Under the pieces are notes generated by a model. It saw nothing but the letters and a program-made list of their open reading frames with translations, ran no database searches and was not told where the DNA came from. The position numbers and the translations under genes are program-made. Shown piece after piece: positions 58,267 through 64,000 of a DNA stretch of 64,000 bases. Position 1 is the stretch's first letter, and every line of letters starts with the position of its first letter. This DNA comes from Nostoc linckia z4 (lineage in GTDB: Bacteria > Cyanobacteriota > Cyanobacteriia > Cyanobacteriales > Nostocaceae), in contig NZ_LAHA01000015.1 of the NCBI RefSeq assembly GCF_002608075.1, positions 1-64,000 of the forward strand, in the 5' to 3' direction.

Positions 58267-58448
58267 TCTTTGATTAAAATTGGGTATATCTGCTTAGCAA
58301 TGGTTTCAAATTTATCGCCATCTGGGTAGGGGCGTGGAATATCTTTACCTTGTTCATAGCAAACACTTTTTAGGTGGGTTGAAAGGATAGAGCAACAGAT
58401 TCTTTGTTTGAAGAGCTTGATTTTAGCTCTAATATTGAAACTGATTAA
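58263..58448 (-). pseudogene. Gene fragment, 5' part missing, 61 codons
   Basis: An open frame of 61 codons (CCSILSTHLKSVCYEQGKDI, ending IYPILIKE) has no ATG, GTG or TTG start. Yet it ends in an ATGA overlap with the next gene. It is cut off 50 bp left of a putative transposon end, so the 5' half may have been removed by insertion or rearrangement. Confidence 0.6.
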
Positions 58449-58472
58449 TTACCCTATAACAAAAGAAGAGTT

Positions 58473-58495
58473 CTGCCATACTGTATGTATGGCAG
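58473..58495. promoter_or_regulatory. Inverted repeat next to the putative transposon end
   Basis: CTGCCATAC and GTATGGCAG (9 bp, 5-nt loop) sit 3 bp outside the TGT of the repeat array. Could be an operator or part of a target site. Confidence 0.5.
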
Positions 58496-58498
58496 GGT

Positions 58499-58590
58499 GT
58501 TGTAATGACATACAATTTGTCAACGCGGACAATAATTTGGCACACGGACATTAATCTGTCAACGCGGACAAATAATTTGGCAATCGACAG
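58499..58590. mobile_element. Candidate Tn7-like/CAST-type transposon end
   Basis: From TGT at 58499, ATGACA...TTGTCA-type units alternate with GTCAACGCGGACAA units. The 24-25-bp block appears twice, at 58519-58542 and 58558-58582, with TTAATCTGTC between. GACA and TGTC alternate every ~10-15 bp. I recall the same spacing from left ends of V-K CAST and Tn5053-like elements (TnsB/TniA sites); this is from memory, not aligned. No tns, tni or cas12k gene is in view; the other end would lie elsewhere or beyond the window. Confidence 0.5.
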
Positions 58591-58631
58591 CAATTGCTAT
58601 CAAAGCAATTTCAGTTTCCAAGGAAATTTGG

Positions 58632-59768
58632 TTAGTCTGCATAATTTTCCTCACCAAGGATTGATTGAATTAAGGCGTACCAGGCAGGAGCTTTTTTACC
58701 GTTCACTGGGGCCAATTTATTGAATTCTTGCCACAGTTGATCGTCTGTTGCGTGTGGTAGTTTTTTCTTGGCCCAGGCGATCGCATCGTGAGGAGTTTTC
58801 CACTTATGCCATTCTGAAGCAGGTTCAAGCATCTTTATCGGCTCAACCACCTGAACATCGACATCTATATAATCAATAGCCCTTGCATCTCCCCGCAGCA
58901 GACCCTTCACCACAGACTGAGATACTGGAAGCTGTCGGGCTTGATACTCGTTAAATTCAATCCAAGCCCTACGCAGGGCCATATAGTTGGGGTCAATTTG
59001 AATTGAAATTGCCCAAATTTTTTTGTCTGCCTTCTTCCCAGTCCGCAGTCCATTTTCAAAAATCGGAATTTTAGTCTTAATCTCAGTCCTACTGAGAATG
59101 AATGGAACTTTGTGTTTGTACTGGGAACAAGGAAAGGGAGCATTGGTAATGCTTCCTAGCATCTCTTTGAACTCTCTTAATTTGATATCCAGATAACTAA
59201 TATCCTCCAGGGAATGGAGGGTCATTTGCCCAGGAATCATCAAGTCGTTATCTAGCAATTCCCGGACATAAAAATGCAGCTTCCCCTCAGCTTTGCATCC
59301 ATGTTGGCACTGCATAGATAACGATTGCCCCTGCATGGGACAAGGCGTATCGTGACAATCTACAAGTTGGTGATACTGCCCTTTTTTGTCCTGGAGCATC
59401 ACAGATTTTTTAAGGATATTGGTGCGATCGCACACCAATTGCAGACCTGAGCCTTTATAGCTAGACATTGAAGTTGCAAAAGTTCTATCCACCTCGTCGA
59501 ACGGCAGATATATATTTAGGGCTTGAGTCAAAAAATCTCCATTGCTATCGGGATTTCCATAACTTTTGGAAAAAATGGTAGAGGCTTCTCTATTGGTGGT
59601 AACTAGGCGGATATTACTACCTAAGTCTTTCCCGTAGCCCTCGTATTCTTTTCCCCCATCAGTTCGATTTTTGACCTTACGACTGCCTTTGAATGCAGAC
59701 ACTTCTATCCTGCCTAAAGGATTGAAATTTGCATCATCATAACGGTTTGTCAAACCAGAAATAGGCAT
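58632..59768 (-). CDS. RDF-like metal-binding protein, 378 aa
   Basis: The middle has CHDTPCPMQGQ...CQHGC, a four-cysteine site. It is followed by GQMTLHSLEDISYLDIKLRE and VPFILSRTEIKTKIPI, landmarks of phage recombination-directionality-factor-like (phiC31 gp3 type) proteins. The C-terminal ~90 residues (ASEWHKWKTPHDAIAWAKKK) look like a separate helical module. Such proteins steer serine integrases, but no serine integrase is seen here. It may serve another role on cyanobacterial elements. Confidence 0.66.
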   Translation of the reverse strand: MPISGLTNRYDDANFNPLGRIEVSAFKGSRKVKNRTDGGKEYEGYGKDLGSNIRLVTTNREASTIFSKSYGNPDSNGDFLTQALNIYLPFDEVDRTFATSMSSYKGSGLQLVCDRTNILKKSVMLQDKKGQYHQLVDCHDTPCPMQGQSLSMQCQHGCKAEGKLHFYVRELLDNDLMIPGQMTLHSLEDISYLDIKLREFKEMLGSITNAPFPCSQYKHKVPFILSRTEIKTKIPIFENGLRTGKKADKKIWAISIQIDPNYMALRRAWIEFNEYQARQLPVSQSVVKGLLRGDARAIDYIDVDVQVVEPIKMLEPASEWHKWKTPHDAIAWAKKKLPHATDDQLWQEFNKLAPVNGKKAPAWYALIQSILGEENYAD

Positions 59769-59810
59769 ATATTAGTTATGTATGAATGATTTATTAGAAC
59801 TCTACTAATC

Positions 59811-59825
59811 ACAATATCATATTGT
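59811..59825. promoter_or_regulatory. 15-bp perfect palindrome between divergent genes
   Basis: ACAATATCATATTGT lies in the intergenic region of the divergent RDF-like and XRE genes. It is a good candidate operator for the XRE protein. Confidence 0.6.
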
Positions 59826-59907
59826 AGGTGATATTCGTCATTTTATATATGATATTATTTGCTGAAAGCCAGAAATATATGCAGCATTCAGCTTGATAGG
59901 AGATTCT

Positions 59908-60153
59908 ATGCGGATTGCTCGGACAACTTACATTGATATTGAAGGATTGGGGGACAGGATAAGAACAGCAAGGAAGCTTGATAAAAGGACACTTAAGCAA
60001 ATTGCAAAAGAAGCTGGACTGTCCGAAGGGCACTGGCACGTTATCGAAAAAGAGCAGGGCGTGATACCAGAAGAAACTTTATTGAGGATGCAAGAAGTCC
60101 TTCAAGTTAATTTAGGATTCCAGGAAGAATTTGATAAATTATCAAAAAGTTAA
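59908..60153 (+). CDS. XRE-type regulator, 81 aa
   Basis: Start chosen at the ATG after AGGAG. HTH region IRTARKLDKRTLKQIAKEAG, then LSEGHWHVIEKEQG, and C-terminal RMQEVLQV fit a Cro/C1-type fold. It faces a divergent gene across a perfect palindrome, suggesting autoregulation. Antitoxin-like, though no toxin is obvious. Confidence 0.75.
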   Translation: MRIARTTYIDIEGLGDRIRTARKLDKRTLKQIAKEAGLSEGHWHVIEKEQGVIPEETLLRMQEVLQVNLGFQEEFDKLSKS

Positions 60154-60207
60154 TTTTTTTACCGCCGTAATATTTTTAGCCAAATTCCCACATTCAGCAG
60201 CACAAAC

Positions 60208-60690
60208 ATGAACGAGTTACACGAAAGACTTCAAGAGAGCAGGATTAAAGCGCTGACGCCAGTTATTGCAGATGTTCTCTGTAGCTGTGATTTGAACGGA
60301 TACAGAATAGATGAAGTGTTAATTGTACTAAGCAACTACGTCAAGGAGCGCAAATTAAGTGCGGCGGTGAGGCTTTTGGAAGAAGCCGTTAATGTTGTTC
60401 AAATCCAACAGCAAAAAAACCACAATTTACTGCAATTAGCTGAGATTCAAGAACAATTGCAAGAAAATCGCATTGAAGCACTGACGCCAGTCTTTGTTGA
60501 TGTTCTTTGCATTGTAGAAGCCAACGGCTACACGATTGATGAAGTTGTTATTGTGCTGACAAAATATGCTAGAAAGCGAGATTTGAGCGCAGCTGTTCGA
60601 CTGCTCGAAGATGCAGCAACCGCTATCCAGCAACAATATCAACAATCAAATGTAGCAGTTTTACCTGCTCTGTCTTATCGAGAGATCTGA
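60208..60690 (+). CDS. Protein of two ~75-residue tandem repeats, 160 aa
   Basis: LQESRIKALTPVIADVLCSC and LQENRIEALTPVFVDVLCIV open two copies that also share NGYxIDEVxIVL and LSAAVRLLExA. The match is strong, so the duplication is recent. Residues between are glutamine-rich helix. Function unknown. The 3' 68 bp overlap the XRE gene on the opposite strand. Confidence 0.75.
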   Translation: MNELHERLQESRIKALTPVIADVLCSCDLNGYRIDEVLIVLSNYVKERKLSAAVRLLEEAVNVVQIQQQKNHNLLQLAEIQEQLQENRIEALTPVFVDVLCIVEANGYTIDEVVIVLTKYARKRDLSAAVRLLEDAATAIQQQYQQSNVAVLPALSYREI

Positions 60691-60961
60691 TACTGCTAAG
60701 CATGTCTTCAGCAACTTTTGGTTTTGGATGATGATGTTGTTGTTCCTCCCCTTTGACCACTGCTAAAAGTTGCAGGACATCACCTTGCCCCCAAGCCTCG
60801 GCGATCGCAATCAAGTTATCTATAGTAGGCCAAGTCCTAGCCTGCTCCCAGTTGCGTATTGTAGTTTGAGATACGCCTAAACGCATACCAAGATCCTCTT
60901 GAGAGTATTTTCTTTGGATGCGAATTTCCTGGACTATATCAGCTAATTTTTGCTTTTCCAC
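60623..60961 (-). CDS. XRE-type regulator with GTG start, 112 aa
   Basis: Clear HTH (EIRIQRKYSQEDLGMRLGVS, continuing QTTIRNWEQ). The C-terminal half is helical and ends LHLIVDIVAG. The start is GTG. Its end overlaps the plus-strand repeat protein tail to tail by 68 bp, so the two transcripts could interfere. Confidence 0.75.
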   Translation of the reverse strand: MEKQKLADIVQEIRIQRKYSQEDLGMRLGVSQTTIRNWEQARTWPTIDNLIAIAEAWGQGDVLQLLAVVKGEEQQHHHPKPKVAEDMLSSIRSLDKTEQVKLLHLIVDIVAG

Positions 60962-61270
60962 GTCTTAATTACCCAATTTTGTACAAATATTGCATATAAA
61001 AAATAAACAGTGTTATTAGCAACATGCTGATGTATCATCATGTATGTACTGATGATAAAAAAGCAGCATGGCCCTAAACAGATTTAGGGCTGAGTTTGCT
61101 TTGACTTTATATGGGAACTTATATGTACCAAAATAAACGTCCATTTGGCAAGAGTACTCGAACTGTGCGCTTACACAATTCTCCACAGATTACAAATTCG
61201 CTATGAAAAATATTGCAAGCTCACGAAACATGAGTGTATACTGTGTTTGTAGCAGAATAGATTATTTTTT
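60962..61270. other. Intergenic region between two regulators, inverted repeats
   Basis: No gene here. ATCATCA/TGATGAT at 61034-61056 with TGTATGTAC in the loop looks like an operator. GCCCTAAA/TTTAGGGC forms a hairpin at about 61070-61092. TGTATGTA also appears in the repeat at 58.48 kb. These lie upstream of the 50-aa regulator and of the XRE gene. Confidence 0.55.
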
Positions 61271-61423
61271 ATGGCAACTAAATGCAACACTCCGAAGTAT
61301 AGAGGACTTATTCCAAGGAAACCTACTTGGAATCTTGGAGAAACCACATGCATCAGGATACCGAAAAAAATTAAAGACCAAGTTCTCCAGTTCGCCAGAG
61401 AACTGGACGAACAACAACAATAA
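61271..61423 (+). CDS. Small RHH-like cyanobacterial regulator, 50 aa
   Basis: MATKCNTPKYRGLIPRKPTW, continuing NLGETTCIRIPKKIKDQVLQ, matches a short family often seen in cyanobacteria (PKYRGLIP.KPTWN.GET..IRVPK). It is probably a ribbon-helix-helix DNA-binding protein. A longer overlapping plus frame of 121 codons is rejected because this frame carries the known pattern. Confidence 0.75.
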   Translation: MATKCNTPKYRGLIPRKPTWNLGETTCIRIPKKIKDQVLQFARELDEQQQ

Positions 61424-61564
61424 TACAACCCCAAAATTAAAATCCCCAAACACTGCTTGCGACAGTTTTGGGGAATGGGGTACTCCTATCAAATCAAACC
61501 TAACTAGGAGCATTACTTATGAATATAGCCGGCTGTGCCCCAAAACTGCAACTGGGGAAAGGCC

Positions 61565-62413
61565 ATGAATAACAGCATCCCCGCGTTGCGGTATTTCGGG
61601 GGCAAGCATCGGGACGCTGCCAGAATAATTTCCCATCTCCCCCCACACGAAATATATTGCGAGGTTTTTGGAGGCGGGGCCTCTGTGCTGCTACAAAAAA
61701 CCCCCTCAGATTTTGAGGTTTATAACGACCTCAGCAAAGACGTAACCAATTTTTTCCGAGTTTTGCGCGATCGCCAAGATGAATTAATTCGCGCAATTGA
61801 GCTTACTCCCTACAGCCGCGACGAATGGAAGAGGTCTTTCGAGATTGCAGACGACCCAGTAGAAGCAGCAAGGCGTTTATATGTCCGCAGTTGGCAATCC
61901 TATTCTGCCGATGCCATTGCTTACAAAAATTCTGGGTGGAGGTTCCAATACCAGAAGCACCAGGGCTTCAATAATGTAGTCGCCAATTTTAACAGAGTAA
62001 ATCATCTGTGGGAATTGGCAGCACGTTTCAAGCAGGTGCAAATTGAAAACGATTCGGCAATAGCGGTTATAGAGCGCTATGGGCGTAATCCAAATTGCCT
62101 GATTTATTGCGACCCCCCATATGTCCATTCAACAAGAACTGAATCGGGCAATTATCTTTACGAGATGTCTGATGCAGAACATAAAAAATTGGCCGAGTCT
62201 CTACATTCGGCCAAGGCAATGGTAGTTCTGTCTGGGTACGACTGCGAATTGTACCAAGAACTTTATAAAGATTGGCGATTAATCCAATGGACGACATTAA
62301 TCAACGGCAACAAGCGTACTGCCACTGAATCGTTATGGATTTCGCCAAATTGTGAGGATAAAAACAAGCTTCCTTTACTTGCTTTTCTCAATTCATCAGA
62401 GATGACGATATGA
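61565..62413 (+). CDS. Dam-family (D12 class) adenine-N6 methylase, 282 aa
   Basis: It methylates the N6 of adenine in a DNA site using SAM. The order is YFGGK (near residue 9), EVFGGGASVLL (SAM motif I-like), a variable middle, and LIYCDPPYVH (motif IV) near residue 183. GGGGAAAGG precedes the ATG. A 17-codon frame from 61519 overlaps the start and could be a leader peptide. It overlaps the next gene by ATGA. Confidence 0.88.
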   Translation: MNNSIPALRYFGGKHRDAARIISHLPPHEIYCEVFGGGASVLLQKTPSDFEVYNDLSKDVTNFFRVLRDRQDELIRAIELTPYSRDEWKRSFEIADDPVEAARRLYVRSWQSYSADAIAYKNSGWRFQYQKHQGFNNVVANFNRVNHLWELAARFKQVQIENDSAIAVIERYGRNPNCLIYCDPPYVHSTRTESGNYLYEMSDAEHKKLAESLHSAKAMVVLSGYDCELYQELYKDWRLIQWTTLINGNKRTATESLWISPNCEDKNKLPLLAFLNSSEMTI

Positions 62414-64000
62414 ATACATTACCAGAAACTTTAGATGAAAACGCATCCTATTCAATTCTCACCAAAGCAGAATGTTTGTTTTCTGCCATTTGGCATAACC
62501 CCAAGGGTGCGATCGCTACCGAAAAAGTAGCCGAATATTATGGGGTTTCCCCAGACGCTATTTCAGAATTGCTCCAAACCCACTGGGAAGAATTTGATGA
62601 AGAAATCACCAGTGGATGGACACCAAGGGCAGCTATTCGATTGGGGATGCTATTAACTTCCCCTACCGCTACAAATGTGCGATCGCTTGCACTGGATGTT
62701 ATTGAAGCGCACAAAATCCCCAGCAAGCGAGCTTCTGTGGAATTCTTGTTGAAGTCCGCTTCCTTTGTTGAGTGGAGCGACAGAGAAATAGGCAGGATAA
62801 TTGGATGCGACCACAAAGTAGTTGGCGGCGTCAGAAAAAAATTGGAATCAGAGGGCAAGGTCATCCCCATCGACCGCCGCAGATGTAATAGGGGTGGTAA
62901 AACTATCGAGCAACAAAGGCATAAACAACGAGAGAATGAGGATTCTAGCCTTCATCTGGGGACTAACTCCCCAGATGCAGCCCAAAACCCTGATTCTTAC
63001 GTGGAACGAGAGAATGAGGATTCTAGCCTTCATCTGGGGACTAACTCCCCAGATGCAGCCCAAAACCCTGATTCTTACGTAGCGAAAGTCAGAGTTTCAT
63101 CACAATCCCACATTCGATATGGGCAGGAAGGCACAATTACTGGTCAAGCAAATATGACACATGTGTTCGTTGCTTTTGCAGATTGTCCTAGTGAGTTGGT
63201 TGCGATCGCGGACTTAGATAGTAGCAGTGTTCCGTATCCGCAACCCGCCAGAACCTACACCGAAGAAGAACTCGCTAAGTGCATAGAAGAAGCCTTGATT
63301 GGGCGGAAAGTAGAAATTGAGGAGTTGGCCGTTCGTCAAGTGCGAGAACAGCTGCAAGCCTCCAGGAACCTTGTGCAGCAGATGAAGGCGGAAAACGTCA
63401 AACTGCAACAAGAAATACAACAATTAGAAGCACTGAAGCTTTTAGAGGAGGAAAACCAACACCTCCAACAACGGAACGCAGAGCTAGAAAAGCTTGTTGC
63501 CGAAAAACCTATGGAATGGTCAAATCCAATTCCAGAAGCAGCAGCTAAAGTTTTGAATCAACAGGTGAAACAAGCTTTAAAAAACACCATTGATTTAAGA
63601 CAGCTAGCCGTTGAACCTCCCAAAGACGCCGTGTTGTGTCTGCAATTGATGGGATTGGCTTTGGGCAACTTAGCCCAAGCCATCAATAACACCCAGGCCT
63701 TGGAAGCAGCAGCAATTCTCTTGGGATGTGAAGCGAACAAAACTGCGATCGCTCAAAGGATAATGGCCGAGAAAGCGATTGAAGATATCCGCGCAATCTT
63801 ATCAACAAAATGCTCTTGGGAAAAATTTTGGACAGTGGCCCAGAAGTACCAAGAAGTAAAAGAACTGTACTGGCCAAAATTAACTAATTCTGAAAAAGAT
63901 TTCATCAGAACAATCAAACGCAATCACGAAACTCAATTTCCTTCCATTGAAAAGAAGGCAGAGGGCAGCAGTTCGACAAGCTCACTGACCGGGCAGAGGG
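62410..64000 (+). CDS. DNA-binding coiled-coil protein, runs off the window (over 530 codons)
   Basis: No stop is reached by the window end. N-terminal HTH-like modules are KVAEYYGVSPDAISELLQTH and DREIGRIIGCDHKVVGGVRK. A 26-residue unit (RENEDSSLHLGTNSPDAAQN, then PDSYV) is repeated exactly twice. A KOW-like IRYGQEGTITGQ follows, then a coiled coil (about residues 285-365) and a helical C-terminal region. ATGA overlap with the Dam gene. It looks like a plasmid regulatory or partition-linked protein; no family is assigned. The last bases are an in-frame repeat. Confidence 0.7.
   Translation, partial: MNTLPETLDENASYSILTKAECLFSAIWHNPKGAIATEKVAEYYGVSPDAISELLQTHWEEFDEEITSGWTPRAAIRLGMLLTSPTATNVRSLALDVIEAHKIPSKRASVEFLLKSASFVEWSDREIGRIIGCDHKVVGGVRKKLESEGKVIPIDRRRCNRGGKTIEQQRHKQRENEDSSLHLGTNSPDAAQNPDSYVERENEDSSLHLGTNSPDAAQNPDSYVAKVRVSSQSHIRYGQEGTITGQANMTHVFVAFADCPSELVAIADLDSSSVPYPQPARTYTEEELAKCIEEALIGRKVEIEELAVRQVREQLQASRNLVQQMKAENVKLQQEIQQLEALKLLEEENQHLQQRNAELEKLVAEKPMEWSNPIPEAAAKVLNQQVKQALKNTIDLRQLAVEPPKDAVLCLQLMGLALGNLAQAINNTQALEAAAILLGCEANKTAIAQRIMAEKAIEDIRAILSTKCSWEKFWTVAQKYQEVKELYWPKLTNSEKDFIRTIKRNHETQFPSIEKKAEGSSSTSSLTGQR
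62927..63082. repeat. Two 78-bp tandem repeats inside a gene
   Basis: Units begin at 62927 and 63005 and are identical except near the end. Each holds a CATCTGGGGA/TCCCCAGATG hairpin, whose 10-bp stem also occurs at 39.8 kb. Confidence 0.85.
63951..64000. repeat. STRR and associated repeat at the window edge
   Basis: AAGGCAGAGGGCAG followed by a TTCGACAAGCTCACTGAC stretch and GGGCAGAGGG. It lies in frame with the upstream gene and may form its C-terminus. Confidence 0.65.

Noticed and set aside
61203..61568. Plus-strand frame of 121 codons
   Set aside because: The embedded 50-aa frame matches a known small regulator pattern; the longer frame is in a different phase and looks random.
62927..63082. 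CRISPR array
   Set aside because: Only two tandem copies without spacers, and in frame within a gene.
1..64000. tRNA, rRNA or known riboswitch
   Set aside because: No cloverleaf or conserved rRNA or riboswitch sequence noticed on reading; a covariance search could not be run.

Overview
The window looks like accessory DNA of a filamentous, probably heterocyst-forming cyanobacterium (Nostocales type). The HIP1 octamer GCGATCGC occurs throughout, inside and outside genes. There are also arrays of cyanobacterial short tandem repeats (units such as GGCAGAA/GGCAGAG and AATTCGT/AATTACG), and the recognisable proteins are of cyanobacterial plasmid or phage type. I see no rRNA, tRNA, CRISPR array or housekeeping operon. 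I also recognise no replication initiator, ParA/ParB pair or virion structural gene. A large plasmid or plasmid-like prophage is the simplest reading, but the replicon type is not proven.

Layout. From 0.3 to 27.3 kb almost everything is on the minus strand, in long operons of small overlapping genes. Recognisable members are a polynucleotide kinase-phosphatase, a P-loop-less adenylate-kinase-like protein, a 1107-residue SNF2-type helicase, a VWA protein, a DUF3820 protein, a DUF2786 protein, a PAPS-reductase-family PP-loop protein, a two-domain DUF6011/DUF6876-like protein, an 834-residue N6-adenine methyltransferase with an acidic repetitive tail, a DGQHR (DndB-like) protein and a methyltransferase of the phosphorothioation-associated type. 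About 0.8 kb without genes (26.28-27.07 kb) precedes a second minus-strand block (27.1-35.7 kb). That block holds a RusA-like resolvase, a membrane-anchored PD-(D/E)XK-like nuclease, a four-helix-bundle protein, an FtsK-like ATPase with N-terminal membrane segments, small membrane proteins and coiled-coil proteins.

Transcription switches to plus at about 35.86 kb. From there to 45.2 kb lie mainly small unknown genes, a DEDDh exonuclease and a candidate small terminase, with ThyX on the other strand. At 46-50.5 kb are a compact tyrosine recombinase, a large terminase gene broken by a 21-nt stop-bearing insertion in its Walker A motif, and a GIY-YIG endonuclease directly upstream of it. Small plus genes follow (50.6-53.7 kb), then a minus block (54-58.3 kb) with an Adenine-N6 methyltransferase, a J-domain protein, an EVE/ASCH-like phage protein and a scrambled ASCH/Gp37-Gp68 remnant. 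At 58.5 kb is an array that resembles a Tn7-like/CAST transposon end, next to a gene lacking its 5' part. The right end has an RDF-like metal-binding protein, three small DNA-binding regulators, a Dam-family methylase and a long coiled-coil DNA-binding protein that runs off the window.

How it may work together. The helicase, methylases, PP-loop protein, DGQHR protein and VWA protein suggest DNA modification and processing. The FtsK/nuclease/resolvase block suggests DNA movement or resolution at the membrane. The terminase, GIY-YIG and integrase are phage or mobile-element relics. Decay is visible at several points (frameshifts, chimeras, repeat insertions). Several genes shorter than 60 codons were identified by overlap with their neighbours and good ribosome-binding sites.
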